Below are positions 9,091 through 17,345 of a stretch of DNA of 64,000 nucleotides, piece by piece. The stretch is from Verrucomicrobiota bacterium (GTDB lineage Bacteria; Verrucomicrobiota; Verrucomicrobiia; Chthoniobacterales; Terrimicrobiaceae). The DNA lies in the NCBI GenBank assembly GCA_018970255.1, contig JAGWWS010000003.1:45968-109967 (forward strand), written 5' to 3'. A program made the translations under genes and the position numbers. The stretch's first letter is position 1. Each line of letters begins with the position of its first letter. Under the pieces are notes generated by a model. The model was not told the DNA's origin. It did not search any database and was given only the letters and a program-made list of their open reading frames with translations.

Positions 9091-9893
9091 CAGGCGAGCG
9101 ACGGGACCGCGGCGAGAAGCGACTTCGTGTATTCGTTCTGAGGGTCCTTGTAGATCGCTTCGGCGGGCGCCGATTCCACAATTTTGCCGCGATGCATGAC
9201 AAGCACATGGTCGCTGATGTGCTCCACCACCGCAAGGTCGTGGGCGATGAACAGGTAGGCGATGCCGAATTGCTCTTGAAGGTCCTGCAAGAGATTGACG
9301 ATTTGCGCCTGCACACTGACATCGAGCGCGCTCACCGGCTCGTCGCAAACAATGAACTTCGGCTCCACCGCGAGCGCGCGGGCGATGCCAATTCTCTGGC
9401 GTTGCCCGCCGCTGAACTCGTGCGGGTAGCGGCGCATCATCTCCGGTTGAAGCCCGACAAGCAGGAGCAACTCCGCCACACGGTCGGCACGGTCGGATTT
9501 CGACATTTTCGGAAAATGAATTTCGAGCGCCTCGCCGACGATTTCGCCGATGGTGAATCGCGGGTTCAGTGATCCATAGGGATCCTGGAAAACCATCTGC
9601 ATCTTACGCCGCAGCGGACGAAACTCCCTCTCCGGGAGCGGCAAAATTTCGCCCCCTTCGAATCGCACGCTTCCCGAGGTGGCCTGGATGAGTTTCAGAA
9701 TCGTGCGACCGACCGTGGTTTTGCCGCTGCCGCTTTCACCCACGAGCCCGACGGTTTTGCCAGCTTCGACGGTGAACGAAACATCGTCCACCGCACGGAA
9801 ATCGGAAACCTTCCGTCGCATAATCCCGCCGAAAACCGGAAACCAAGTGCAAAGGTTTTGAACCTCCAACAAAGGCATGACCGAGGTTGTCAC
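9090..9893 (-). CDS. Oligopeptide/dipeptide ABC transporter ATP-binding protein (OppF/DppF-like)
   Basis: This 267-residue ATPase has Walker [10 protein letters not shown] at residues 52-60, the signature SGGQRQR near residue 160, and Walker [15 protein letters not shown]. The Q-loop sits in [13 protein letters not shown], a hallmark of the OppF/DppF subfamily. It is shorter than usual (about 320), because the C-terminal oligopeptide extension is trimmed after [10 protein letters not shown]. The substrate-binding protein, permeases and OppD are not adjacent; an isolated OppB-like permease lies far away at 46447-47409. Its stop overlaps the rodA start, so the ATPase is translationally coupled to a peptidoglycan polymerase. 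MPLLEVQ at 9878 is an alternative start. Uptake of cell-wall or other peptides is only an inference. Confidence 0.9.
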   Translation of the reverse strand: MTTSVMPLLEVQNLCTWFPVFGGIMRRKVSDFRAVDDVSFTVEAGKTVGLVGESGSGKTTVGRTILKLIQATSGSVRFEGGEILPLPEREFRPLRRKMQMVFQDPYGSLNPRFTIGEIVGEALEIHFPKMSKSDRADRVAELLLLVGLQPEMMRRYPHEFSGGQRQRIGIARALAVEPKFIVCDEPVSALDVSVQAQIVNLLQDLQEQFGIAYLFIAHDLAVVEHISDHVLVMHRGKIVESAPAEAIYKDPQNEYTKSLLAAVPSLA

Positions 9894-9950
9894 GGATGGA
9901 CCGGATTTGTCACCTGCGATCCGGCGCTCGGCCAGAAAGGGGATGGCGAA

Positions 9951-10217
9951 TTACTTGACCAACCCGGCTGCCGCAAGAGTGCGGTAGGCGCCGTTTTTAG
10001 TGATCGTCTTGAACGCGCGGGCTGTGGCCTTGACGGTGACGAACTTTTTCAACTCGGGAACCCAGACGCGTTTGGTCTTGAGGTTCGGTTGGAAGTAGCG
10101 CGGCGTCACGGCGGTGACGTGCATGCCGATGCCGCCTTTTTTCTTGGCGAGGCCACGACGGTGGATCTTGGATCCGCGAACGGGCTTCGCCCCGGTGATG
10201 CTGCACTTTTTGGACAT
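9951..10217 (-). CDS. rpmB: 50S ribosomal protein bL28
   Basis: An 88-residue basic protein starting MSKKCSITGAKPVRG, with the L28 hallmarks VTPRYFQPNLK and KKFVTVKATARAFKTI. It has a single cysteine, so it is the zinc-free form. The frame is open upstream but does not resemble any protein there. It lies 57 bp upstream of the oppF-rodA-galE operon on the same strand and may be transcribed with it or alone. A plausible sigma-70-type promoter lies just upstream. Confidence 0.96.
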   Translation of the reverse strand: MSKKCSITGAKPVRGSKIHRRGLAKKKGGIGMHVTAVTPRYFQPNLKTKRVWVPELKKFVTVKATARAFKTITKNGAYRTLAAAGLVK

Positions 10218-10230
10218 AAATGGAGGCGAG

Positions 10231-10258
10231 AGAGTAGGAGGGCTTTTCCAGCCGTCAA
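10231..10258 (-). promoter_or_regulatory. Candidate sigma-70-type promoter for rpmB
   Basis: On the minus strand TTGACG (10258-10253) and TACTCT (10236-10231) are separated by 16 nt, and the -10 element lies about 14 nt before the rpmB start. The -35 box matches consensus at five of six positions, while the -10 is weak. It is the best pair in this 104-bp divergent gap. Confidence 0.4.
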
Positions 10259-10321
10259 CCCAAATTTCCCGAAAGAGCAGGCTGTGGACACCGCGCCGCG
10301 CCGCGTGGTAGTCGTTCCACC

Positions 10322-12283
10322 ATGAGCCAGCTCCCTTCCCGGATCGAACAAGCCGCCGCGGACGGCAAACTCCTCCCCGAATCCGCCAAGAACATCCTCT
10401 CCCTCCTCTCGAAAAGCAACTCGCCCATCGATGCAGCCTCGGTCGCAGAACTCGCGGATGCGGGGGATTGGCCCGAACTCGACAACCGCTTCTTCCGCAC
10501 CCTCGCCTTCGGCACCGGCGGGCTCCGGGGGAAAACCATCGGCGCCGTTGTGACAAAAGCCGAGCAGGGCCGTCCACAGCCGCTCGGCCGGCCGGAGTTC
10601 CCCTGCGCGGGAACCAATGCGATGAATTCCTTCAACATCAGCCGCGCCACCCAGGGGCTCGTCCAATATGTGGTGGAGCACTTCGCAAAGGGCGGCCGCA
10701 CCGGGAAGCCCGCCATCTGCCTTTGCCACGACACCCGCTTCTTCTCGCGCGAGTTCGCGGAGCTGGCCGCAAAAATCATCACCGAGCACGGTTGCGACGC
10801 CTACCTGTTCGAGGGGCCGCGCTCCACGCCCGAACTTTCCTTCGCCGTCCGCCATGTCGGCGCGCAGGCGGGCGTCAACCTCACCGCAAGCCACAACCCG
10901 CCGCAATACAACGGCTACAAGGTCTACTTCGAGGATGGCTGCCAAGTCACCGAACCGCACGCCTCCGCCATCATCTCGCGGGTCAACGCCGTGGCGGGCG
11001 AGGGCTATGAACCCGTGCCGGAAAACCGGCGCGGCCGCGTGGTCCCGATGGGCGCCGACATTGACGAAGCCTACATGGGGCGCCTCGCCACTCTGCCGAT
11101 CGACCCCGAACTCATCCGCCGCGAAAATTCCCTGAAAATCGTCTACACCCCGCTGCACGGCGTGGGCGGCGTCATCATCAAGCCGATGCTCCAGCGCCTC
11201 GGCTTCCAATGCGACACCGTCGCCGAGCAGGAAATCCCGGACGGCCGCTTCCCCACCGTCAAATCGCCCAACCCCGAAAACGCCGAGGCGCTTTCCATGG
11301 CGATCGCGCAGGCCGACCGGACCGGCGCCGACCTCGTCATTGCCACCGACCCCGACGACGACCGCATGGGCATCGCAGCCCGCGGCGGCGACGGGAAAAT
11401 GCAGCTCCTCACCGGCAACCAAATCGGCTCCATCCTCGCGTGGTATCGCGCCTCGCGCTTTTTCGAAACCGGGGTCCTCAACGCCTCGAACCGCCACCGC
11501 GGTGTGGTCATAAAAACTTTCGTCACCACCGATCTCCAAAAAGCCATTGCGGAAAAATTCGGCCTCCGGTGCGTGGAGACGCTCACCGGCTTCAAATACA
11601 TCGGCAGCAAACTCGGCAAATACGAGGCCGCCATCCCCGCCGAACTCCGCCGGGACTACGCGCACATGCCCGAGGCCGAAACCCGCCGGCTGCGCCTCGC
11701 GCACTCGAGCTTCTATGTTTTCGGCGGCGAGGAGAGCTACGGCTACAGCGCCTCGGACTTCGTGCGCGACAAGGACGGGAATTCCGCGGCCGTGCTCATC
11801 GCCGAAGCCGCCGCCTACGCGAAATCGCAGGGCACCACTCTGCCGGGACTGCTCGACCGGATTTTTGCCGAGTTCGGCGTTTACCTCGAGCGCGGCGAAT
11901 CGCTCACCATGGATGGCGCCGCCGGGGCCGCGCAGATCAAGAAACTCGTCGAATCCTACGCCGCCCGCCCGCCCGTGGAGGTCGATGGAGCGACAGTGGC
12001 CTCGGTCCGGAATTTCGCCACCGACGAAATCCACGATTCCGAGAGCGACCGCATCCCCGCCGAGGCGATGCTCATGGTTTCGCTCGCAGACCGCCGCCGC
12101 ATTGCCATCCGACCCTCGGGCACCGAGCCGAAAATCAAATACTACATGTTCGGCGCCCGCCTGCCGGAGCCGGGCAAAACCTTCACCGCGGCCGAGGTCG
12201 CCGCCGCACGCGAATCCGTCGGTGCCTCGCTGGCGAGCCTCTGGGATTGGCTCGGGAAGGACGCCCAAGCCCGCCTCGCCTGA
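10322..12283 (+). CDS. Phosphoglucomutase/phosphomannomutase family protein
   Basis: A 653-residue alpha-D-phosphohexomutase. The phosphoserine is Ser190 in TASHNPPQYNGYK. The magnesium loop is DPDDDR at residues 343-348, and the C-terminal phosphate-binding loop is RPSGTEPK starting at residue 597. The long form resembles PgcA/PGM2-type enzymes, which interconvert glucose-1-phosphate and glucose-6-phosphate. It begins 104 bp from the divergent rpmB and is followed 42 bp later by the glycogen debranching gene glgX. That neighbour supports a role in entry and exit of glycogen-derived hexose phosphates. Glucose-1-phosphate is also the precursor of the UDP-glucose used by Ugd and GalE across the divergent gap. 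Use of mannose-phosphate cannot be excluded. Confidence 0.93.
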   Translation: MSQLPSRIEQAAADGKLLPESAKNILSLLSKSNSPIDAASVAELADAGDWPELDNRFFRTLAFGTGGLRGKTIGAVVTKAEQGRPQPLGRPEFPCAGTNAMNSFNISRATQGLVQYVVEHFAKGGRTGKPAICLCHDTRFFSREFAELAAKIITEHGCDAYLFEGPRSTPELSFAVRHVGAQAGVNLTASHNPPQYNGYKVYFEDGCQVTEPHASAIISRVNAVAGEGYEPVPENRRGRVVPMGADIDEAYMGRLATLPIDPELIRRENSLKIVYTPLHGVGGVIIKPMLQRLGFQCDTVAEQEIPDGRFPTVKSPNPENAEALSMAIAQADRTGADLVIATDPDDDRMGIAARGGDGKMQLLTGNQIGSILAWYRASRFFETGVLNASNRHRGVVIKTFVTTDLQKAIAEKFGLRCVETLTGFKYIGSKLGKYEAAIPAELRRDYAHMPEAETRRLRLAHSSFYVFGGEESYGYSASDFVRDKDGNSAAVLIAEAAAYAKSQGTTLPGLLDRIFAEFGVYLERGESLTMDGAAGAAQIKKLVESYAARPPVEVDGATVASVRNFATDEIHDSESDRIPAEAMLMVSLADRRRIAIRPSGTEPKIKYYMFGARLPEPGKTFTAAEVAAARESVGASLASLWDWLGKDAQARLA

Positions 12284-12325
12284 TCCATCCTTGCCGTGCC
12301 GCAGGCCCGAACTAACATCGCCCCC

Positions 12326-14440
12326 ATGCCATCCTCAAAGTCCGCGGTCCGCACCGTTGGCGGGCACAAGGTCAGCTGCGGACACCTTTTCCCGTTCGGC
12401 GTGAGCCATGTCCCGGCGGGTGTGAATTTTTCGATCTTCAGCGCCCACGCCACCGGTTGCACGCTTGTCCTCTTCCAGCCCGACAAGGAAAAACCCGTCG
12501 CCGAAATCCCGTTCCCCGACGACTTCCGCCTCGGGCATGTCTGGGCGATGGTCGTCCACGATATCGATTACAACGACCTCGAATACGGCTTCCGCATGCA
12601 CGGCCCGTGGAGCCCGAAGGAGGGGCACTATTTCGACGACTCGAAAATCCTGCTCGACCCCCACGCACGCGAAATCGTCGGGCGCGAGGATTGGATGCAG
12701 CCGCCGCCCGCATCCCGCAAGCCGGTCTTCCGCTCGCGCGTCCCCGGCGGCAAGGGCGTGATGGAGCCGAACACCGTCCGCCGCCTGGCGAACAGCGAGC
12801 TCGTCATTTACGAGATGCACCTCCGCGGCTTCACGCGCCACCCCAGCTCGGGCGTCAAAAACCCCGGCACCTACGCGGGCCTCGCGGAAAAAATCCAGAG
12901 CCTCGCCGACCTCGGCGTGAATTGCGTGGAACTCATGCCGGTCTTCGAATTCGACGAAACCGAAAACCTCCGGACGAACCCAACGGACGGCGAGACGCTT
13001 TGCAACTACTGGGGCTACAGCACGGTCGGGTTCTTCGCGCCGAAAGCCAGCTACGCCGCCGGCGCCGCGCAAAAACTCCAGGTGGAGGAGATGAAACAGA
13101 TGGTCCGCTCGCTCCACGGCGCGGGCATCGAGGTCATGCTCGATGTCGTTTTCAACCACACCGCCGAGGGCGGCGCCGAGGGCCCCGTCTTCTCGTTCCG
13201 CGGCATCGACAACAAAACCTGGTATATCCTCGATGGCGCCGGGAATTTCGCGAATTACTCGGGCTGCGGGAACACGATGAATTGCAACTACCCGGCCGTC
13301 CGCGAGTTCGTCATCAGCTGCCTCCGCTACTGGGCCTCGGAATACCACATCGACGGCTTCCGCTTCGACCTCGCCTCCATCCTCGGCCGCGACACGCAGG
13401 GCGCCCCGCTCGCAAACCCGCCGCTCCTCGAGTTCCTCGCCCACGACCCCGCCCTCGCCGATTGCAAGCTCGTCGCCGAGGCATGGGATGCCGGAGGCCT
13501 CTACCAGGTCGGGAATTTCCCGAACTACGGCCGCTGGATGGAATGGAACGGGAAATACCGCGACTGCATGCGCCGGTTCCTCAAGGGCGACCAGGGCATG
13601 GTCGGCGAAGTCGTCCAGCGCATCCTCGGCTCGCCCGACCTCTACGCCGCCGCGGGCCGCAAGCCGACAGCCTCCGTCAATTTCATCACCTGCCACGACG
13701 GCTTCACCCTCCGCGACCTCTTTTCCTACAACGGCAAGCACAACCTCGAAAACGGCGAGTCGAACCGCGACGGCTCGGACGACAACCAAAGCTGGAATTG
13801 CGGCGCCGAGGGCGAGACCGAGGACCCCGCCATCCGCGCCCTCCGCGTGCGCCAATGCAAAAACGCCATGACCCTCCTCATGGTCAGCCAGGGCGTCCCG
13901 ATGCTGAACATGGGCGACGAATTCGGCCGCACCCAGCGCGGGAACAACAACGCCTATTGCCACGATGCCGACTGGAATTGGCTCAATTGGGACACCGACG
14001 CCGAGGGGCGGGAAATCCACCGCTACACGAAATCCATCATCGCCTTCCGGAAGGCGAACCCCGTCCTGCGCCAGCCCGAGTTCCTCAGCGAGCGCGACCA
14101 GGTCGGCAGCGGCTACCCTGACATCAGTTGGCACGGCGTCCTGCCCTGGCACCCGGACTGGAGCGCGAGCAGCCGCTCCGTGGCATTCATGCTCTGCGGG
14201 CGCCACAGCAAATCCATCGGCGGCCTCCCCCACTTCATCTATGTCGTCTGCAACATGTATTACCAGCCGCTGAACTTCGGCCTCCCCGTCCTGCCGAAGT
14301 CGATGAAATGGCACCGCTTTGCGGACACCAGCCTCCCCGCGCCGGCGGACATCTGCGACATCGGCGGGGAAACGCTCCTGCCGGTCCAGAAAAGCTACAC
14401 CGCCGCGGAGTGGTCCATCGCCATCCTCATCGGCAAATAA
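12326..14440 (+). CDS. glgX: Glycogen debranching enzyme GlgX (isoamylase family)
   Basis: A 704-residue protein that hydrolyses alpha-1,6 branches of glycogen. It has an N-terminal CBM48 module (GVSHVPAGVNFSIFSAHA) and a GH13 catalytic barrel. The GH13 signature regions are present: DVVFNH, the nucleophile Asp348 in GFRFDLAS, the acid/base Glu385 in VAEAWDAGG, and Asp458 in TCHDGF. SYNGKHNLENGESNRDG and the region MGDEFGRTQRGNNNAY are diagnostic of GlgX/TreX rather than pullulanases. I preferred the ATG at 12326; a GTG at 12296 in frame would add ten residues. It follows the phosphoglucomutase gene on the same strand, so both probably act in glycogen turnover. Confidence 0.95.
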   Translation: MPSSKSAVRTVGGHKVSCGHLFPFGVSHVPAGVNFSIFSAHATGCTLVLFQPDKEKPVAEIPFPDDFRLGHVWAMVVHDIDYNDLEYGFRMHGPWSPKEGHYFDDSKILLDPHAREIVGREDWMQPPPASRKPVFRSRVPGGKGVMEPNTVRRLANSELVIYEMHLRGFTRHPSSGVKNPGTYAGLAEKIQSLADLGVNCVELMPVFEFDETENLRTNPTDGETLCNYWGYSTVGFFAPKASYAAGAAQKLQVEEMKQMVRSLHGAGIEVMLDVVFNHTAEGGAEGPVFSFRGIDNKTWYILDGAGNFANYSGCGNTMNCNYPAVREFVISCLRYWASEYHIDGFRFDLASILGRDTQGAPLANPPLLEFLAHDPALADCKLVAEAWDAGGLYQVGNFPNYGRWMEWNGKYRDCMRRFLKGDQGMVGEVVQRILGSPDLYAAAGRKPTASVNFITCHDGFTLRDLFSYNGKHNLENGESNRDGSDDNQSWNCGAEGETEDPAIRALRVRQCKNAMTLLMVSQGVPMLNMGDEFGRTQRGNNNAYCHDADWNWLNWDTDAEGREIHRYTKSIIAFRKANPVLRQPEFLSERDQVGSGYPDISWHGVLPWHPDWSASSRSVAFMLCGRHSKSIGGLPHFIYVVCNMYYQPLNFGLPVLPKSMKWHRFADTSLPAPADICDIGGETLLPVQKSYTAAEWSIAILIGK

Positions 14441-14447
14441 CAACCCC

Positions 14448-14870
14448 GTGTCCGGGAACGCGCTCTTCGCCATCCACTGCGCCGCCACCTTCGCCATGTC
14501 GGGCATCATTTGGTTCGTCCAAATCGTCCACTACCCGCTCATGGCGGAATTCCCCCCGGCGCGCTTCGGCGAAATCGAGCGCCGGCACTGCGACCTCACC
14601 GGCTTCGTGGTCGCCCCGCTCATGCTCGCGGAAATTTCCACCCTCGGCCTGCTCCTGCTCGGCGGCATGGGCGGTTTTTGGTTTTTGGCGTCCGCCGCCC
14701 TGCTCGCGCCGGTGTGGCTCTCCACCTTCCTGCTCCAAGTCCCCGCCCACCGCGCCCTGCTCCGCGGCTGGGACCCCGCGGCCCACTCCCGCCTCGTCGC
14801 CACGAACTGGATCCGCACCGCCTGCTGGACTTTGCGAAGCCTCGCACTGGGCGCGATTTTGGTGAAATAA
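14448..14870 (+). CDS. Small integral membrane protein, function unknown
   Basis: A 140-residue protein starting at a GTG seven bases after glgX. It has four predicted membrane helices: about residues 5-28 (including SGIIWFVQIVHYPLM), 48-66, 71-92 and 118-138. Between them are conserved-looking polar stretches such as FGEIERRHCDLTGFV and HRALLRGWDP. I do not recognise the family with certainty; small four-helix proteins with an early IVHYPLM motif are common in environmental bacteria. No ATG is available before the first helix, so the GTG start is the most sensible. Close spacing suggests co-transcription with glgX, which says little about function. Confidence 0.75.
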   Translation: MSGNALFAIHCAATFAMSGIIWFVQIVHYPLMAEFPPARFGEIERRHCDLTGFVVAPLMLAEISTLGLLLLGGMGGFWFLASAALLAPVWLSTFLLQVPAHRALLRGWDPAAHSRLVATNWIRTACWTLRSLALGAILVK

Positions 14871-14935
14871 TCCCCTTGCCGCCCCCAACCTTCTGGGCTA
14901 TCTATCCCGCCCCTTTAACCAAAAACCGACCTCCA

Positions 14936-15697
14936 ATGGCGAAAAAATCCAACAAGCCCGCCAAGCCGAAAGCCGCCAAAAAGCCCGTGGCGAAAAAATC
15001 CGCTGCCAAGAAACCGGCAGCCAAGGCGAAGCCTGCTCCCCCCAAGAAAAAACCCGCCCCCGCAAAGAAGCCCGTTTCCAAAAAACCGGTTGCCAAAAAG
15101 CCCGCACCCAAGAAACCCGAGCCCAAGAAGCCGGCCCCGAAAAAACCCGCCGCCAAGGCGCCCGCGAAGCCGGCTCCCAAGAAACTTCCGCCGATCATCA
15201 TCAAGAAAAAACCCGGCAAACCCGTGAAGCTCAGCGGCTGGGTCCTCAAGCAGCGCCAGCGCCTCCTCCAACTCAAGGACACGCTCCTCGACTCCATGAA
15301 CGGCGTCGGCCGCGACACCCTCCGCTCGCGCGCCGAGGGCAGCGAGGCCTCCGCGTTCGGCATGCACACCGGCGATGCCGGCAGCGACGCCTACGACCGC
15401 GACTTCGCCCTCAGCCTCCTCTCCCAGGAGCGCGACTCCCTATTTGAAATCGACGCCGCGCTGAAAAAAATCGACGAGGGCAACTACGGCCTCTGCGAGA
15501 TGTCCGGGCGCCCGATCCCCCACGTCCGCCTCGAGGCGCTCCCGTTCGCCCGCTACACCATCGAGTGCCAGTCCGAACTCGAAAAAACCAACCGCCTCCA
15601 CCGCGTCCGCACCCCCGTCACCTCGCTCTTCGGCCTGAATGACGAGGACGGCGAGGACGGCGAGGAAGAGTCATCGACCACCGAATCCAAGGAATAA
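14936..15697 (+). CDS. DksA/TraR family protein with a long lysine/alanine/proline-rich N-terminal tail
   Basis: A 253-residue protein in two parts. Residues 2-95 are histone H1-like, made of KPAPKK/KPVAKK repeats. Residues 100-240 form a DksA-like domain with a coiled-coil region carrying [19 protein letters not shown], and then the zinc-finger region [28 protein letters not shown]. DksA binds the RNA polymerase secondary channel and adjusts rRNA and other promoters with ppGpp. Only two of the four zinc-finger cysteines remain (Cys187 and Cys211); positions 190 and 208 are Ser and Thr. This recalls zinc-independent DksA2-type proteins. An acidic tail (EDGEDGEE) ends the protein. The basic tail may bind nucleic acid, by inference. 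rpmG follows after 4 bp. Confidence 0.9.
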   Translation: MAKKSNKPAKPKAAKKPVAKKSAAKKPAAKAKPAPPKKKPAPAKKPVSKKPVAKKPAPKKPEPKKPAPKKPAAKAPAKPAPKKLPPIIIKKKPGKPVKLSGWVLKQRQRLLQLKDTLLDSMNGVGRDTLRSRAEGSEASAFGMHTGDAGSDAYDRDFALSLLSQERDSLFEIDAALKKIDEGNYGLCEMSGRPIPHVRLEALPFARYTIECQSELEKTNRLHRVRTPVTSLFGLNDEDGEDGEEESSTTESKE

Positions 15698-15701
15698 AAC
15701 C

Positions 15702-15875
15702 ATGCCACAGGAAAACATCACCCTCGAGTGCACCGAGGCCAAGGCCGAGGGCAAACCCGCCTCGCGCTACATCACCACCCGCAACAAAAAGAGCCCCCGC
15801 ACCCCGAACCGGCTCGAGAAAAAGAAATTCAACCCCCACCTCAACCGCCACACGCTCCACCGCGAAATCAAATAA
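15702..15875 (+). CDS. rpmG: 50S ribosomal protein bL33
   Basis: A 57-residue protein with the L33 pattern ITLECTEAK, then [10 protein letters not shown], then [17 protein letters not shown]. It holds one cysteine only, so it is the zinc-free form. The AAGGA eight bases before its ATG, inside the end of the dksA-like gene, is a usable ribosome-binding site and supports the start and co-translation. rpsR follows after 6 bp. Confidence 0.95.
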   Translation: MPQENITLECTEAKAEGKPASRYITTRNKKSPRTPNRLEKKKFNPHLNRHTLHREIK

Positions 15876-15881
15876 CACGCC

Positions 15882-16121
15882 ATGCAGCCCAAAACGCCCC
15901 AACGCCGTTCGAACTTCCGCCGCGCCAACCGCTCGATGCCCCGCCGCCGCGTGGACATCAACACCGAGGCCATCGACTACAAAAATCCCGACCTCCTCAA
16001 GCGCTTCGTCACCGAGAGCGGCAAGATCCTTCCCCGCCGCGTGACCGGAATGTCCGCACGCCTGCACCGGAAAATCACCCGCGAAATCAAGCGCGCGCGC
16101 GCCGCGCTCCTCATGCGCTGA
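15882..16121 (+). CDS. rpsR: 30S ribosomal protein bS18
   Basis: A 79-residue basic protein. [26 protein letters not shown] is the central S18 signature, with variants such as [26 protein letters not shown] at the end. It contains no cysteine, so it cannot bind zinc. In many bacteria rpsR sits between rpsF and rplI; here it is instead in a dksA-like/rpmG/rpsR/pal series. A strong GC hairpin begins eight bases after its stop. Confidence 0.95.
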   Translation: MQPKTPQRRSNFRRANRSMPRRRVDINTEAIDYKNPDLLKRFVTESGKILPRRVTGMSARLHRKITREIKRARAALLMR

Positions 16122-16128
16122 TTTTTTC

Positions 16129-16150
16129 CGCGGCCGGAAAACCGGCCGCG
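16129..16150 (+). terminator. Perfect 9-bp GC hairpin between rpsR and pal
   Basis: Arms at 16129-16137 and 16142-16150 (CGCGGCCGG / CCGGCCGCG) pair perfectly around an AAAA loop. A T-run (TTTTTT) lies before the stem rather than after it. It is therefore not a textbook intrinsic terminator on the plus strand. It could be a mRNA-stabilising hairpin, a processing site or a partial terminator separating the ribosomal genes from pal. Confidence 0.45.
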
Positions 16151-16186
16151 CTTGAATTCCGGGAAAATTCGTTCAACTTGCCCCGC

Positions 16187-16696
16187 ATGAAGAAATCCAC
16201 GCTCGCCATCCTCCTCGCCGCCGCCACCCTCGCCCTCCCCGCCTGCAACAAGAAAAAGGGCGACCAGTTCGCAGGCGTCGACGGCGACTTCGTCACCAGC
16301 ACCCCGCTCGGCGAACGCTTCGAAGGCGATTCGAATTTCTTCAGTGACAGCGTCGCCAAGGGCCAATTTTCCCCCGTTTATTTCGGATACGACAGCTACG
16401 CCGTCTCGCCCGCCGAGGCATCGAAAGTCCAGCAAGTCGTCACCGCCCTCAAGGACACACCCTCAAACCGCCTCATCGTCGCCGGGTTCACCGACGAGCG
16501 CGGCACCCAGGAATACAACCGCGGCCTCGGCGAGCGCCGCGCCCAAGCGGTCCGCCAAGCCCTCATCGACGCAGGCATTGCCGCCGACCGCATCCAAACC
16601 GTCAGCTTCGGCAGCGAAATGCCCGCCGACCCCGCCAGCAACGAACAAGCGTGGGCCCTCAACCGCCGCGCCGAATTCGGCATCGTCAAAAACTGA
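16187..16696 (+). CDS. pal: Peptidoglycan-associated OmpA-family lipoprotein Pal
   Basis: A 169-residue protein with a lipoprotein signal peptide ending in LPAC, so Cys20 is the lipidated residue. The C-terminal OmpA domain (about residues 60-169) contains PVYFGYDSYAVSP and VAGFTDERGTQEYNRGLGERRAQAV, the peptidoglycan-binding motif of Pal. The protein tethers the outer membrane to the wall and normally pairs with TolB. No tol gene is nearby. It lies 65 bp after rpsR, separated by a GC hairpin. After its stop about 175 bp (16697-16871) contain no gene that I can support. Confidence 0.94.
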   Translation: MKKSTLAILLAAATLALPACNKKKGDQFAGVDGDFVTSTPLGERFEGDSNFFSDSVAKGQFSPVYFGYDSYAVSPAEASKVQQVVTALKDTPSNRLIVAGFTDERGTQEYNRGLGERRAQAVRQALIDAGIAADRIQTVSFGSEMPADPASNEQAWALNRRAEFGIVKN

Positions 16697-16871
16697 CCTT
16701 CAGCGGGTCCAGCGCTCCAAACTTGGCCCAACCTTCGGCAGCCCGCCGTAAAGGGGTTTGAAACCGCGGCTCCATCCCCCACCACAGACGGTTTGGGTCC
16801 CTCACCTCGCCCCCGCCGGCAATCCCGTGTCCCCATGCGCCCACCAGCCGAAAGAGACTCGTTGTTTGCGG

Positions 16872-17345
16872 TCAACCGAACTTCATCAATTTGACTTTAT
16901 TTCCGGAAAGAACTGCTTCTCCGGATTTTTTCCATCCGTGTTTTTCGAAAAATGCGGTGTCGTGCATGGTCCATAGCCAGAGAGGGCGCACGCCCAGTTT
17001 CCTCGCGTGTTCCATAGCGTGGTTCATCAAACGCGTGCCGATGCCCAGCCTACGAAACCCGGGTTCCACATAGAGCGAAGCCAGCCAAGGTCCGAGATGA
17101 TCGAACCCAGCGAGATCTGTGGGGTCGAGCGAGACAGTGCCAATTGGTTGACTGCCGGAAAGCGCAACAAATGTTGTGGGAATCGTCCGGCAACCGGAGT
17201 TTCGGCGCAGGCCCGTTTCGATTTCTTCCGCGGGGATGGCTTCCAAAGTTCCCCATTCGGAATGAATCCACGCGGCGAGCGTGGGGATGGCTTGCGGAAA
17301 TTCCGCAAGTGACAGGATTTCAATTTGGGCGTGCCGCATCACCAT
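16872..17345 (-). CDS. GNAT-family N-acetyltransferase
   Basis: A 157-residue single-domain protein. The acetyl-CoA pyrophosphate loop is visible as RRLGIGTRLM, preceded by the beta-4 strand WLASLYVEPGF. The end has the typical FFEKHGWKKSGEAVLSG strand of small-molecule GNATs. The substrate is unknown; the LWLWTMHDTAFFEKHG form is common in proteins annotated only as GNAT. The start overlaps the end of the upstream bactofilin-like gene by 26 bp, so it is likely translated as the last gene of that unit. MRHAQIE at 17339 is an equally good start. Confidence 0.88.
   Translation of the reverse strand: MVMRHAQIEILSLAEFPQAIPTLAAWIHSEWGTLEAIPAEEIETGLRRNSGCRTIPTTFVALSGSQPIGTVSLDPTDLAGFDHLGPWLASLYVEPGFRRLGIGTRLMNHAMEHARKLGVRPLWLWTMHDTAFFEKHGWKKSGEAVLSGNKVKLMKFG

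Noticed and set aside
10106..12268. Long minus-strand frame opposite the phosphoglucomutase gene
   Set aside because: The plus-strand gene has all catalytic motifs; the opposite frame matches no family and is compositionally biased.
14871..14935. Possible Zur site before the dksA-like gene
   Set aside because: No AT-rich palindrome is visible in the 65-bp gap, so zinc control is only a hypothesis.
14941..15215. Repeated AAG/CCC units in the dksA tail as a repeat array
   Set aside because: They are codons for a Lys/Pro/Ala-rich tail, not a spaced repeat or CRISPR; units vary and there are no spacers.
16697..16871. Gene in the 175-bp gap after pal
   Set aside because: No frame has a credible start, composition or similarity; I see nothing there.
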